From the NCBI RefSeq assembly GCF_900452865.1, contig NZ_UGOZ01000001.1:2294001-2358000 (forward strand): 64,000 bases of DNA, written 5' to 3'. This DNA is from Legionella taurinensis (GTDB taxonomy: Bacteria; Pseudomonadota; Gammaproteobacteria; Legionellales; Legionellaceae). The position numbers were made by a program, and so were the translations under genes. This document shows, piece after piece, positions 56,401 through 64,000 of this stretch (positions within the stretch are counted from its first letter, which is position 1; each line of letters opens with the position of its first letter). The notes beneath the pieces are model-generated. The model did no database searches. It saw only the letters and a list, made by a program, of their open reading frames with translations, and was not told where the DNA came from.

Positions 56401-56570
56401 GTCGCTTTGATATCGGTTTGGTGATTTCAGCCGGTCTGCTTGTGGGAACCTGCTTTACCTTGTTCGTGGTACCGACAATGTACACCTACATTGCCGCGGA
56501 TCATCGGCATGACCGGGACACAGAACTGGCTGAAGCAACCGAAGAAGAGCAGGCAGCCAGACCGCATTAG
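53493..56570 (+). CDS. RND-family multidrug efflux permease (HAE1 type)
   Basis: The proton-driven inner-membrane pump of a tripartite efflux system. The 1025-aa protein has the usual two halves, each with a large periplasmic loop and six membrane helices: FIKRPVLATVVSLLIFLFGL at the start, the helix-4 proton-relay aspartates in GLVVDDAIVVVENVHRHLEEG, and a second-half signature LIGLISKHGILIVDFANQLQ. The acidic C-terminal tail has no special motif. Substrates cannot be told; by look it is of the MexF/AcrB-like group. Its partner is the 52163 adaptor. Confidence 0.92.
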   Translation: MKFTDIFIKRPVLATVVSLLIFLFGLNSIMTMQIRQYPKMDNTVITITTAYPGADANLIAGFITTPLEAAVASAEGIDYMTSSSTQSVSTITLTIKLNFDPQVAFTDVMSKVQQTLNQLPPESQQPVIVKSSDTSTPLMYISLDSTAMTPQQITDYAVRVVQPQLETVDGVAKAELLGGATYSMRIFLDPIKMAALKITPADVSAVLARNNFLTAAGSTKSEYVAINMTAKTDLNNAEEFSRLIVRSNNNSIIRLRDIGKVILGSQDYNTTVTFNGKKAVFLAITPTPTANPLTVITDVRKLFPSVQREFPPSLTGTIVYDATDFIRASINEVITTIIEAALIVIVVIFLFLGSVRSVIIPVVTIPLSLIGVCTLMMALGYSINLLTLLAFVLAIGLVVDDAIVVVENVHRHLEEGKTPFQAALIGAREIALPVIAMTITLAAVYAPIGFMGGLTGALFKEFAFTLASAVIISGIIALTLSPMMCSKILSADTNSSRFVRFLDDKFAKLKDRYKRSLHSLLNTRSIMLVFSAVVLLMLPYLYSTTPTETAPEEDQGFFFVIATAPQYATINYIEAFTNEFNKIYRSFPETEYYFAINASTPMSGMVLKPWDERKGTQFKMKEPLQKKLDMVTGLSAFAVIPPPLPGGGSGTPIQFVIKTTNDFQTLFDVSNQLIEKARQSGLFIFLDNSLKFNQPEVEFQINRSKASDLGLDMQAIGSSLTSALSGNYVNYFNLQGRSYEVIPQLDRRFRLTPEQLGEIYVRTASSDMVPLSTVVTAKEVTQPNAVSHFQQLNSATIQGVMMPGVTLGQGIAYLQQQADELLPRGFTYDYGGQSRQFIQEGNALIFAFFLAVIVIFLVLAAQYESFRDPLIVLISVPMSICGALIPLNLGAASINIYTQVGLITLIGLISKHGILIVDFANQLQREKGLDRRAAVEEAASIRLRPILMTTAAMVFGVFPLLIATGAGAVSRFDIGLVISAGLLVGTCFTLFVVPTMYTYIAADHRHDRDTELAEATEEEQAARPH

Positions 56571-56581
56571 AAGAAGCTCCC

Positions 56582-56607
56582 TTCAAGGCGGCCGATGCCG
56601 CCTTGAA
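56582..56607. other. Perfect 11-bp stem-loop at convergent gene ends
   Basis: TTCAAGGCGGC, loop CGAT, GCCGCCTTGAA. It lies 12 nt after the pump stop and 2 nt beyond the stop of the 56609 gene. No T-run; probably a shared transcript-end hairpin. Confidence 0.6.
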
Positions 56608-56608
56608 C

Positions 56609-58840
56609 TCAAAGCAGACTGGCTAAGGCCTTATCCAGGGTAGCCACCAGAGTATCGGCTTGCGCACAGCCAAAAACCAACGGCGGTTTTATTTTTAATA
56701 CATTGTGATGAGGGCCGTCACGGCTTAATAACACGCCGAGATCTTTCATTCGGTTCACAAGCACCCCCGCGAGTTCCCCGTCAGGTTCCACACCGCCGTT
56801 TTTTGTCAGCTCCACACCTAAAAAAAGACCCAGGCCACGTACGTCGGCAATGCAGTCATAGCGGTTTTTAAGACCCAGCAATTGATGTTTTAAGTACTGG
56901 CCGGTTGACCAGGCCTTCGCCTGCAGGCCTTCCTCTTCCAGCACATCAAGCACGGACAGGCCAATGGCGCAAGAGACCGGATTACCGCCGAATGTACTGA
57001 AATACTCCATGCCATTATTGAACGAGGCGGCAATCGCCCGCGTAGTGACCACCGCACCTAGGGGATGACCATTGCCCAGGGGTTTGCCCATGGTCACGAT
57101 ATCCGGTACCACACCCTGTGTTTCAAAGCCCCAGACATGGGAACCCACCCGTCCCAACCCCACCTGAACCTCATCGGCGATGCACACCCCGCCTGTCGAG
57201 CGAATGGCTGAGTAAATGGAGTCGAGATAGCCGGGTGGCAACTCAATCTGTCCGCCGCAACTGAGCAGGGACTCGGCAATGAATACCGTCGGTTCTACGG
57301 GGAGAGAAAACAAAGGATTCATGGGACCGCGCAATGGATCCGGCATGGGGAGAACAGTAACCCAATCCGGTTTTCCCCCTCCTCCTCGCTGCTTGAATTT
57401 ATAGGGGCTGATGTTGATTAAGGTGGTGGTATTGCCGTGGTAAGCCTGATCAATGACCCAGGTTTTTCGGCTGCGTGTATGGCTATAGGCCAACCGTAAC
57501 GCCAGTTCATTGGCTTCACTCCCGGATGAGACAAAAAAGCAAACATCAAGGGGCAACGGCAAGGTGGCCAGCAGGCGTTGCGCGTAATCCTGCAGGTAGC
57601 GATGCAGATACCGCGTATTGGTATTCAATACCGCCATTTGCTGCTGGCCAGCCTGTACCACCCGGGGATGGCAATGGCCCACATGGCATACGTTATTAAC
57701 ACAGTCGAGGTAGGCCCGTCCCGTCTCGTCATAAAGGTAAACCCCTTCACCGCGAACAATTTCCAGGGGTTGTCGATAAGACAGACCGACATTGTCGGCA
57801 ATGACTTTTTTGCGAAGCGATAACAGCGCTTCTTTATCGGATAAGTGCTTATCCATAAAACCGCACGCCTGTCTGAAACAGAGCAGGGCCCAATGCGGAT
57901 CGATGCTCCGCCATTGTTTTAACAGGTGCCAGGCCGGTTGTTCTGACACCGTCAGGTAGGCGTTGTCGGGGTGTTCCTTTTTGCGCAAAGCCGAATTCAC
58001 CACGCTGACACAAAGCCTCATGGCCACGAGAGAGTAAAGAACTTCCATTTCCCGCTCTTCTAAAGGAAAAACGCGGTGATAGCTGCGAATCATTTCCATG
58101 GCCGCCGCCAACGCATCGGAGCGATGCATCAACGCGTAAGCCAAGGCAATTGCCAATTCGCAGATGGTGGCCGTTTGCAGTAGATCACCAAAGTCAATGA
58201 AACCGATCTGACGAGACTGAACGACGATGTTGTAATCGTTCAAATCGCCATGAATGATGCTCTGACGTAAATCAGGTAAACGGGGCGCGGTATCCCGCTT
58301 AAACTCGGCCAGAAAATCCGAGACAAGTCGCCGATCGTCCGGATGGTCAATGGCCTGCACCTCGTTTTCAATCCATTCAGCCTGCCTTAAATCCCATTTC
58401 AATGGGCGGGCGGCGGCCGGATGCCTGAACTCCGCAAGTGCCTGGGTCAAATGCCCGGCCGCACGCCCCAGCTGATGCAAAAGCGCCGTCGAACAGGGTG
58501 TATTTGCCAACAGTTGGCCTTGAACAAACGTAAACAGCCGAAGGTGGCAGCGTTCGCCCTGAGACGAAAACACACGGCCCGTCTCTTCACCCGCGGCCAA
58601 AGGCACGAGTTGCGGAAACCCAAAGGGCCGTGGAAAACGCTGCAAGCATGCCAACGCACTGTTCTGTAACTCGATGACCGCTTCCTGATCCTCCGCTCTG
58701 GATATTTTTAACAGGTACTCGTCCCCTGCATCGGTCTTGATATGAAAATTACAATCACTCTCACCGGGCAACGGGGCGGCGACGGCAGGTAAGCGGTAGT
58801 ACTCGAGGAGCAGCTGTTGGGCATCAGAGGGAGTAAACAT
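56609..58840 (-). CDS. Fused APH-type kinase and class-III PLP aminotransferase/phospholyase
   Basis: A 743-aa two-domain enzyme. Residues 1 to about 340 are an aminoglycoside-phosphotransferase-fold kinase with HGDLNDYN (197-204, catalytic Asp) and DFGD (216-219, Mg-binding Asp). Residues about 350-743 are a class-III aminotransferase-fold PLP enzyme with SGSEAN (439-444), ADEVQVGLG (D556) and the Schiff-base lysine K586 in [10 protein letters not shown]. In animals the separate partners are hydroxylysine kinase and 5-phosphohydroxylysine or phosphoethanolamine phospho-lyase; a fusion of the two activities fits phosphorylation of an amino alcohol followed by PLP-dependent phosphate elimination. 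This function is an inference. A frame extension to 58894 is not conserved-looking; ATG 58840 has AAGGA 5 nt upstream. Confidence 0.85.
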   Translation of the reverse strand: MFTPSDAQQLLLEYYRLPAVAAPLPGESDCNFHIKTDAGDEYLLKISRAEDQEAVIELQNSALACLQRFPRPFGFPQLVPLAAGEETGRVFSSQGERCHLRLFTFVQGQLLANTPCSTALLHQLGRAAGHLTQALAEFRHPAAARPLKWDLRQAEWIENEVQAIDHPDDRRLVSDFLAEFKRDTAPRLPDLRQSIIHGDLNDYNIVVQSRQIGFIDFGDLLQTATICELAIALAYALMHRSDALAAAMEMIRSYHRVFPLEEREMEVLYSLVAMRLCVSVVNSALRKKEHPDNAYLTVSEQPAWHLLKQWRSIDPHWALLCFRQACGFMDKHLSDKEALLSLRKKVIADNVGLSYRQPLEIVRGEGVYLYDETGRAYLDCVNNVCHVGHCHPRVVQAGQQQMAVLNTNTRYLHRYLQDYAQRLLATLPLPLDVCFFVSSGSEANELALRLAYSHTRSRKTWVIDQAYHGNTTTLINISPYKFKQRGGGGKPDWVTVLPMPDPLRGPMNPLFSLPVEPTVFIAESLLSCGGQIELPPGYLDSIYSAIRSTGGVCIADEVQVGLGRVGSHVWGFETQGVVPDIVTMGKPLGNGHPLGAVVTTRAIAASFNNGMEYFSTFGGNPVSCAIGLSVLDVLEEEGLQAKAWSTGQYLKHQLLGLKNRYDCIADVRGLGLFLGVELTKNGGVEPDGELAGVLVNRMKDLGVLLSRDGPHHNVLKIKPPLVFGCAQADTLVATLDKALASLL

Positions 58841-58919
58841 GCTTTTCCTTTTTATCCTTAAAAGGCGTTTACGATACCACTGCCTTCTCAGCATGGGTAG
58901 CCTTAAGTCTTCATTTCCC

Positions 58920-58946
58920 GATGGACTATGTTAAAATCCATGATTT
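58920..58946 (+). promoter_or_regulatory. Candidate valS promoter (extended -10)
   Basis: TGTTAAAAT, an extended -10 with TAAAAT at about 58931-58936, followed by a short leader to the ATG at 58968. The -35 region is poor. No T-box is visible. Confidence 0.35.
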
Positions 58947-58967
58947 TATCAGTAACAGGCAAAAGCA

Positions 58968-61742
58968 ATGGATAAGACGTATTCCCCCCAGGCGATCGAG
59001 CAGGCTTGCTATGAGAAATGGGAAAGCCACCATTATTTCAAACCCCAGGGAGACGGGAAGAGTTATTGCATCATGTTGCCTCCGCCCAATGTCACCGGCA
59101 GTTTGCACATGGGCCATGGCTTTCAACACACGTTGATGGATACCCTGACTCGCTATCAACGCATGCGGGGAGCAAAAACCCTGTGGCAGCCGGGGACGGA
59201 TCACGCCGGCATTTCCACCCAGTTGGTGGTTGAGCGGCAATTGGAAAGTCAGGGCCTTTCCCGCAAAGACATGACCCGGGAGCAATTCCTTGAAAAGGTC
59301 TGGCAATGGAAAGAAGAATCCGGCAGCCAGATTACCCGGCAAATGCGCCGCATCGGCTCCTCCGTGGATTGGACACGCGAACGTTTTACCATGGACGAAG
59401 GCTTGTCTGCCGCTGTGCAAAAAGTATTTATTCAATTGCATGACGAGGGATTGATTTATCGCGGCACCCGCTTGGTCAACTGGGATCCCAAACTGGGCAC
59501 TGCCGTGTCTGATCTCGAGGTGCTTTCCGAAGAAGAAGATGGCTTTTTGTGGCATATCCGCTACCCCGTGGTCAATTCCAACGAATCCTTAGTCGTTGCC
59601 ACAACCCGCCCGGAAACCCTGTTGGGAGATGCCGCCGTGGCCGTTCATCCTGACGATGAACGCTACCGTCACTTAATCGGTCAATCCGTGCATTTACCCC
59701 TGTGCAATCGGGACATCCCGGTTATCGCCGACGACTACGTGGAAAAAGACTTTGGCAGCGGCTGTGTAAAAATCACGCCTGCTCATGATTTTAACGATCA
59801 TGAAGTCGGCAAGCGCCACGACCTGCCTTTAATTAACATTTTCACCCGCAAAGCCACCATTAATAAAAATGCGCCAGTCGCTTATCAGGGCATGGACCGT
59901 TTTGTCGCCCGCGAGCAAATCATTAAAGACTTGCAGGAAGCCGGTTTATTAGTAAAAACAGAACCGCATAAGCTCAAAGTTCCGCGCGGTGAGAAATCAG
60001 GCGTCATTATTGAACCCCTGCTAACCGATCAATGGTATGTCAAAACCAAACCCCTGGCTGAGCCCGCCATCGAAGTCGTGAAACGAGGTGAAATCCGTTT
60101 TGTGCCTGAGGCCTGGAATAAAACCTACTTCCAGTGGATGGAAAACATCGAAGACTGGTGCATCAGCCGCCAGCTTTGGTGGGGGCACCGTATTCCAGCC
60201 TGGTATGACAGCCATGGTCATGTGTATGTGGGTTACAGTGAGAATGATGTTCGCTTTAAATACAAAATCGATGAATCCATGCCCTTGAAACAGGATGAAG
60301 ACGTCCTGGATACCTGGTTTTCTTCCGCCCTGTGGCCTTTTTCAACCCTGGGCTGGCCGGAGCGCACGCCTGAGTTTGAACAATTTTACCCCACTTCGGT
60401 CTTAGTCACCGGATTTGACATCATTTTCTTCTGGGTAGCCCGCATGATCATGATGGGCTTAAAGTTCACCGGCAAAGTTCCCTTTAAGGATGTGATCATC
60501 ACCGGCTTAATTCGCGACAGCGAAGGCAAGAAAATGTCCAAATCCAAGGGTAACGTCCTCGATCCGATTGATATCATCGACGGCATTGATTTGGAAAGCC
60601 TGGTTGCCAAGCGCACGTCCAACATGATGCTCCCGTCCCTGCGCGATAAAATCGCCAGGGCCACCCGCAAGGAATTTCCGGAGGGCATAAGCGCCTACGG
60701 CACCGATGCGCTGCGCTTCACCTTCTGTTCGCTGGCTTCCACGGGACGTAATGTCCGTTTTGATATGGGCCGCGTGGAAGGGTATCGTAATTTCTGTAAT
60801 AAACTATGGAATGCCGCGCGCTACGTGCTGCTGAATACCGACGAAGATCAGATTGATCTCGGTGACGGCGCGTTTCAATACAGCCCGGCGGACTTATGGA
60901 TTTTGTCACGCCTGCAACGCACCATTGCAGAGACGAATCACTATTATGAAACCTTCCGTTTCGATCTGCTGGCGAATACCCTGTATGAATTTGTCTGGCA
61001 CGAATACTGCGACTGGTATCTGGAATTATCCAAGCCCGTCCTCTATGCAGAACAGGCTTTGGCAGCCATGAAACGCGGCACCCGCCGTACCTTAATTCAT
61101 GTTCTGGATCAAATCCTTCGTTTGCTGCATCCCATTATGCCTTTTATTACCGAAGAAATATGGCAGCGCACCAGCAAATTAATCAGTCAAAACGGTGAAA
61201 ATGGCGAAAGCCTGATGCTGAGCGCATACCCGCAGGTGGTGGAAAGCTACATCAACGACGAATTGGAAGCAGAACTGGACTGGCTTAAAGAAGTCATTCA
61301 ATCGATTCGTACCATCCGCAGCGAAATGTCGATTTCACCGGCTAAATTAATTTCACTTCATTTAAAAAATGCCGATGACAAGGTCAAAGGTCGAATTGAA
61401 AAATACACGTCCATTCTTTTGTCGTTAGGCAAACTGACGAACATTCACTTTTTAAGTGACAAGGACCCTGTCCCTGCGTCTGCCTCCGCGGTCGTCGGTA
61501 ACCTGGAATTGCTAATCCCTATGGCTGGTTTGATTGATAAAAATGCCGAATTGTCGCGACTGCACAAGGAAATCACCAAGCTGGACAAGGACATTCATCT
61601 TGCTGAGAGCAAACTTAATAATCCCAATTTTGCAGACAAGGCACCGGCTGACATCATTGCCAAGGAAAAGGAAAAGCTCACCCAGGCCAAAATGGCGAAA
61701 GACAAGCTGCTTGCTCATCAAAAAACAATAGAGACCTTATAG
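58968..61742 (+). CDS. valS: Valyl-tRNA synthetase
   Basis: ValS charges tRNA-Val. The 924-aa protein has the class-I signatures [15 protein letters not shown] (HIGH variant HMGH) and KMSKSKGN, the editing domain ([22 protein letters not shown]), [17 protein letters not shown], and a C-terminal coiled-coil arm ([20 protein letters not shown]). Length is normal for a proteobacterial ValS. The ATG at 58968 starts [18 protein letters not shown]. Confidence 0.97.
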   Translation: MDKTYSPQAIEQACYEKWESHHYFKPQGDGKSYCIMLPPPNVTGSLHMGHGFQHTLMDTLTRYQRMRGAKTLWQPGTDHAGISTQLVVERQLESQGLSRKDMTREQFLEKVWQWKEESGSQITRQMRRIGSSVDWTRERFTMDEGLSAAVQKVFIQLHDEGLIYRGTRLVNWDPKLGTAVSDLEVLSEEEDGFLWHIRYPVVNSNESLVVATTRPETLLGDAAVAVHPDDERYRHLIGQSVHLPLCNRDIPVIADDYVEKDFGSGCVKITPAHDFNDHEVGKRHDLPLINIFTRKATINKNAPVAYQGMDRFVAREQIIKDLQEAGLLVKTEPHKLKVPRGEKSGVIIEPLLTDQWYVKTKPLAEPAIEVVKRGEIRFVPEAWNKTYFQWMENIEDWCISRQLWWGHRIPAWYDSHGHVYVGYSENDVRFKYKIDESMPLKQDEDVLDTWFSSALWPFSTLGWPERTPEFEQFYPTSVLVTGFDIIFFWVARMIMMGLKFTGKVPFKDVIITGLIRDSEGKKMSKSKGNVLDPIDIIDGIDLESLVAKRTSNMMLPSLRDKIARATRKEFPEGISAYGTDALRFTFCSLASTGRNVRFDMGRVEGYRNFCNKLWNAARYVLLNTDEDQIDLGDGAFQYSPADLWILSRLQRTIAETNHYYETFRFDLLANTLYEFVWHEYCDWYLELSKPVLYAEQALAAMKRGTRRTLIHVLDQILRLLHPIMPFITEEIWQRTSKLISQNGENGESLMLSAYPQVVESYINDELEAELDWLKEVIQSIRTIRSEMSISPAKLISLHLKNADDKVKGRIEKYTSILLSLGKLTNIHFLSDKDPVPASASAVVGNLELLIPMAGLIDKNAELSRLHKEITKLDKDIHLAESKLNNPNFADKAPADIIAKEKEKLTQAKMAKDKLLAHQKTIETL

Positions 61743-61790
61743 AACCCTTTTCGGGGTTCACGCCTTGATGCATAACCGGTTCAAGGCGTG
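61742..61790. other. Two tandem stem-loops after valS
   Basis: GAACCC/GGGTTC (61742-61747 and 61754-61759) is followed by CACGCCTTGA (61759-61768) pairing with TCAAGGCGTG (61781-61790), a perfect 10-bp stem with a 12-nt loop. No T-run. They fill the gap between the convergent valS and DUF421 genes. Confidence 0.5.
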
Positions 61791-61794
61791 CCCC

Positions 61795-62277
61795 TTAAAA
61801 CCGTACAAAGGTAATTCGACCGCCTCCTTCAAGATAGGCCCGTTTGATTTGATTAAGGTCATCGGAATGGAGCTGGCTTCGCAATTCACTTAAGAGATCT
61901 TCTCTGGTGATGTGCATGCGCTGCAATTCTCTTTCACACAATTGGCCCTGCTCAATTAATAAGCGCGGTCTTCCCTTAAAGAAGCGTTCCAGGTTAGTGG
62001 AGTGACAAGTCACCACTGCAATGAGGCGATGTAACAAAATGAGCGTGAATAACGCGGTCACTGTGGATAATAAGGCAGGGGAACCATTAATGCCCCGGCT
62101 GATAATCCCTCCGAGGATAATGATGAGCAGGTAATCAAACGTGGTGCGCAGACTATATCGCCTGTTACCGTAACGGATAATGAGAATGCCGGACAGGAAT
62201 AAAATGATGGTTCGGCCTATCACATAAATAAAAGCAGGATTGGTATTGAGGTTACCCATCAACTGTGCAACTGTCAT
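61795..62277 (-). CDS. DUF421 family inner-membrane protein (second copy)
   Basis: 160 residues with about three N-terminal helices (IYVIGRTIILFLSGILIIRY, FDYLLIIILGGIISRGINGS, STVTALFTLILLHRLIAVV) and a small cytosolic domain with GRPRLLIEQGQL and NQIKRAYLEGGGRITFV. It is related to, not identical with, the 23116 gene: the two agree in the C-terminal IK-x-A-x-LE-x-GG-x-I-x-F pattern. Function not settled. The ATG at 62277 is preceded by AAGGAATTAAGG. It converges with valS. Confidence 0.82.
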   Translation of the reverse strand: MTVAQLMGNLNTNPAFIYVIGRTIILFLSGILIIRYGNRRYSLRTTFDYLLIIILGGIISRGINGSPALLSTVTALFTLILLHRLIAVVTCHSTNLERFFKGRPRLLIEQGQLCERELQRMHITREDLLSELRSQLHSDDLNQIKRAYLEGGGRITFVRF

Positions 62278-62425
62278 CCTTAATTCCTTTTAACGAAAAA
62301 TCATCTTATTTTATAGTGAGAATAGAGTGCAATAAAAGCAAATGGTTAGCTCTTTTTCACCCTATTTTAACCCGTTTTTGGCAAAAGAATATGTACTTTT
62401 TTTGGACAAATTCAATCCTGTGATC
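62278..62425. other. Left part of the 325-bp gap
   Basis: AT-rich DNA between the DUF421 gene (minus) and the 62426 promoter (plus). A TATAAA -10-like box lies on the minus strand at 62310-62315 without a clear -35. I see no ORF or structure. Confidence 0.5.
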
Positions 62426-62431
62426 TATACT
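62402..62431 (+). promoter_or_regulatory. Promoter of the structured leader / host-attachment operon
   Basis: TTGGAC (62402-62407), an 18-bp spacer, and TATACT (62426-62431). Start near 62438, 165 nt before the ATG at 62603. Confidence 0.5.
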
Positions 62432-62437
62432 TAAAAT

Positions 62438-62602
62438 GAAGAACACGCGAGACTTTCTGTCTTGGCGAGCTTCACAAAAGCCACCCCGTGTGGCTTTTGT
62501 CTTATTAAGAAAGGCCATTCATTCAAGCGGTTACCTGAAGGTTGGCTGTTATTTCGCTAAAAAATCATAAAAGAAATAACAGAAAAAAAACAGGAGATAA
62601 TC
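62438..62602 (+). ncRNA. Structured leader or small RNA with terminator-like hairpin
   Basis: After the predicted start there are: a small AGAC/GTCT hairpin (62450-62462); a perfect 11-bp stem ACAAAAGCCAC-CCCGT-GTGGCTTTTGT (62474-62500) followed by CTTATT, which looks like a weak intrinsic terminator; and a perfect 10-bp stem CTGTTATTTC (62546-62555) with GAAATAACAG (62573-62582) next to the ribosome-binding site CAGGAG (62591-62596). Either a short RNA ends at about 62506, or this is an attenuated leader. No known RNA family is recognised. Confidence 0.45.
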
Positions 62603-63052
62603 ATGGATAATTTTTTGGTGCTGATTGCCAATGCCTCGAAAGCTAATTTTTATGCACTGAAATTGCAGAATTCCAACACGACTTTTACCTTAAGGGATGT
62701 GTTTGTGCATCCGGAAAGTCAGGAAAAACGAAGCGAATTAATTGCCGATCGCTCCGGACAATATCAAAGCGAGCATGGGGTGGGAGGCGCGTATGAATTC
62801 AGAAGCGATCCCAAAAAGGTAGAAAAAAATAAATTTGCCCAGGAATTGGGCCATTACATCAATGAAACCGTTCACAACGGTATCAAATTAATCGTCATCG
62901 CCCCATCCACATTTTGGGGCATGCTGGATAAAGTGTTAAATAAAACAGCCTTAAACGCACTCTTTCGTCTGATACAAAAGGATTATACCCAATACAGCGA
63001 ACAGGAGCTTAAAGAACTTGTCCTTCATGCGGTCAAAACGCCGGCGTTATAA
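62603..63052 (+). CDS. Host attachment family protein (bacterial release-factor-like domain)
   Basis: 149 residues of the group annotated as required for attachment to host cells, whose fold resembles the middle domain of archaeal/eukaryotic release factor eRF1 (baeRF group). Typical are MDNFLVLIANASKANFYAL at the start, the loop FRSDPKKVEKNKFAQELGHY and LIVIAPSTFWGMLDKVL. Its biochemical role is unknown; attachment is known from one early report in plant-associated bacteria. The cytosolic protein has no signal peptide. CAGGAG lies 6 nt before the ATG. The next gene starts 17 nt after its stop, so the two form an operon under the structured leader. Confidence 0.82.
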   Translation: MDNFLVLIANASKANFYALKLQNSNTTFTLRDVFVHPESQEKRSELIADRSGQYQSEHGVGGAYEFRSDPKKVEKNKFAQELGHYINETVHNGIKLIVIAPSTFWGMLDKVLNKTALNALFRLIQKDYTQYSEQELKELVLHAVKTPAL

Positions 63053-63068
63053 CCACAAGGAGAAACAC

Positions 63069-63317
63069 ATGGATCAGTGTATCGTTTGCGGTAACCATTA
63101 CCACAATTGCTTTGAGATTCGTCAAAAAGGCGCCCGCTATCTGTTTGATTCCTTTGAATGTGCCATTCAAAAACTAGCGCCGGTGTGTTCGCATTGTTCT
63201 TGCCGCATCATCGGCCACGGCTTGGAAGCGGACGGTAATTATTATTGTTGCGCCCATTGTGCGCATGAGAGCGACGTGACCAAGGCGCAGGATCACGTGG
63301 TGGAACACGAAGAATAA
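63069..63317 (+). CDS. Metallothionein-like / zinc-ribbon small protein
   Basis: 82 residues with many metal ligands: QCIVCGNHYHNCFE near the N-terminus, then PVCSHCSCRIIGHGLEADGN and YYCCAHCAHES. The second half aligns by eye with bacterial metallothionein (C-x-H-C-x-C, DG, YC, CA), so it probably binds Zn or Cd in one or two clusters. The His-rich acidic tail DHVVEHEE may add ligands. The frame runs back to 63018 inside the host-attachment gene, but ATG 63069 has AAGGAG 6 nt upstream, which decides the start. It may store zinc or serve as a zinc-dependent regulator. Confidence 0.78.
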   Translation: MDQCIVCGNHYHNCFEIRQKGARYLFDSFECAIQKLAPVCSHCSCRIIGHGLEADGNYYCCAHCAHESDVTKAQDHVVEHEE

Positions 63318-63327
63318 GCGTTTGTAT

Positions 63328-64000
63328 TCATTGGTATCTGCCGAAGCGTTGCGGGCTGAATGGTGTCGGGTCCAATAGTAATTCTTCGCCAGTCAGCATT
63401 TCAGCCAGCAATCGACCCGTCACCGGGCCTAAGGTCAGGCCATGATGCCCATGGCCAAACGCGAGCCACAGCCGGGCATGACGGGGAGCGGGGCCAATGA
63501 TTGGCAACATGTCCGGTGTGCAGGGCCGGCTTCCCATCCAGGGGGATGCTTCCAGCCTGTCCTTAATGGGGAACAGTTGGCGGGCAATGGGTTCTACTGC
63601 ATTCAGTTGCCGAGGCGTTCTTTGCGCATCCAGGCGGGCAAATTCAGCCCCGGTAGTCAAACGAATACCCCGAGTCATGGGAGCAAGCAAATACCCTCGC
63701 TCTACATCCAGCACCGGGTGATGAAGAAAAGCCCCCTCTTCCTTCGCGTAATGCATGTGGTAGCCTCGTTTTACTGCCAGCGGGAAACGGTAGCCTAAAC
63801 GGGCACAAAAAGGTTGCGACCAGGGACCTAAACAAATCACCACAGAATCGGCGTGGATAATGCCCTCGTCTGCCTGCATCTGCCAACCCTCTGACAGCGA
63901 AAACGCATCCCCCAGAAAAAAACGACCGCCCAATTGTTTAAAATAGGCGGCATAGCCTGATACCAGCGCAGCGGGATCATTGACTGTTTCTGCACCGCCA
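63328..64000 (-). CDS. dadA: DadA-type FAD-dependent D-amino acid dehydrogenase (C-terminal part, cut by edge)
   Basis: The frame is open from the stop at 63328 to the right edge of the window, about 223 residues, so the 5' part is outside. The visible part has ETVNDPAALVSGYAAYFKQ followed by LGGRFFLG, then DSVVICLGPWSQPFCARLGY, RGYLLAPMTRGIRLTTGAEF, GSRPCTPDMLPIIGPA and FGHGHHGLTLGPVTGRLLAE, all typical of the DadA/glycine-oxidase FAD family. These oxidise D-amino acids such as D-alanine to keto acids. The FAD-binding N-terminal GxGxxG is not in the window, so completeness is unknown. Confidence 0.85.
   Translation of the reverse strand, partial: GGAETVNDPAALVSGYAAYFKQLGGRFFLGDAFSLSEGWQMQADEGIIHADSVVICLGPWSQPFCARLGYRFPLAVKRGYHMHYAKEEGAFLHHPVLDVERGYLLAPMTRGIRLTTGAEFARLDAQRTPRQLNAVEPIARQLFPIKDRLEASPWMGSRPCTPDMLPIIGPAPRHARLWLAFGHGHHGLTLGPVTGRLLAEMLTGEELLLDPTPFSPQRFGRYQ

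Overview
The window looks like a chromosomal segment of a gamma-proteobacterium of the family Legionellaceae, with roughly balanced base composition by eye (so not an AT-rich Legionella pneumophila-type genome). The evidence is a fused aspartokinase/diaminopimelate decarboxylase, a groES-groEL pair beside a Kdo hydroxylase, and several large unrecognised ORFs with the look of Dot/Icm-secreted effectors (acidic C-terminal tails, helical or coiled-coil bodies, lower GC than their neighbours). The species cannot be resolved. No tRNA, rRNA, CRISPR array, insertion sequence or prophage was seen.

Layout. 1-8.5 kb: the tail of an unknown gene, then a tightly overlapping run mutS-tamA-tamB-hemB (mismatch repair, outer-membrane assembly, haem synthesis). 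8.6-18 kb: a small exported protein with a structured leader, a FadL-type porin, the lysC-lysA fusion followed by an AddA-type helicase-nuclease, and a convergent amino-acid permease. 18-21.2 kb: mrp (Fe-S carrier) and parE. 21.2-27.4 kb: three large orphan ORFs on the minus strand with one small DUF421 membrane gene between them, the best candidate virulence-effector block. 27.4-35.7 kb: dctA, an exported protein, a membrane spermidine-synthase-like protein, dps, kdoO and groES-groEL, the last with an almost ideal heat-shock promoter. 35.8-39 kb: dsbD and rimO. 39-45.6 kb: another orphan ORF, glnE with a VOC protein and a methyltransferase upstream, an orphan solute-binding protein and an 88-aa protein. 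45.6-50.3 kb: the minus-strand housekeeping run glyA-nrdR-nusB-thiL-pgpA-AI-2E permease. 50.4-52 kb: three small exported or lipid-anchored proteins, one with a His-rich 12-residue repeat. 52.1-56.6 kb: an RND efflux pair. 56.6-64 kb: a kinase/PLP-enzyme fusion, valS, a second DUF421 protein, a host-attachment-family gene with a metallothionein-like Zn protein behind a structured leader, and a dadA-type dehydrogenase cut by the right edge.

The most unusual items are the kinase-phospholyase fusion (56609-58840), the effector-like block (21256-27375), the structured leader before the host-attachment/metallothionein-like operon (62426-63317), the inverted repeat at the predicted start of the groES transcript, and the His-rich repeat lipoprotein (50819-51436).
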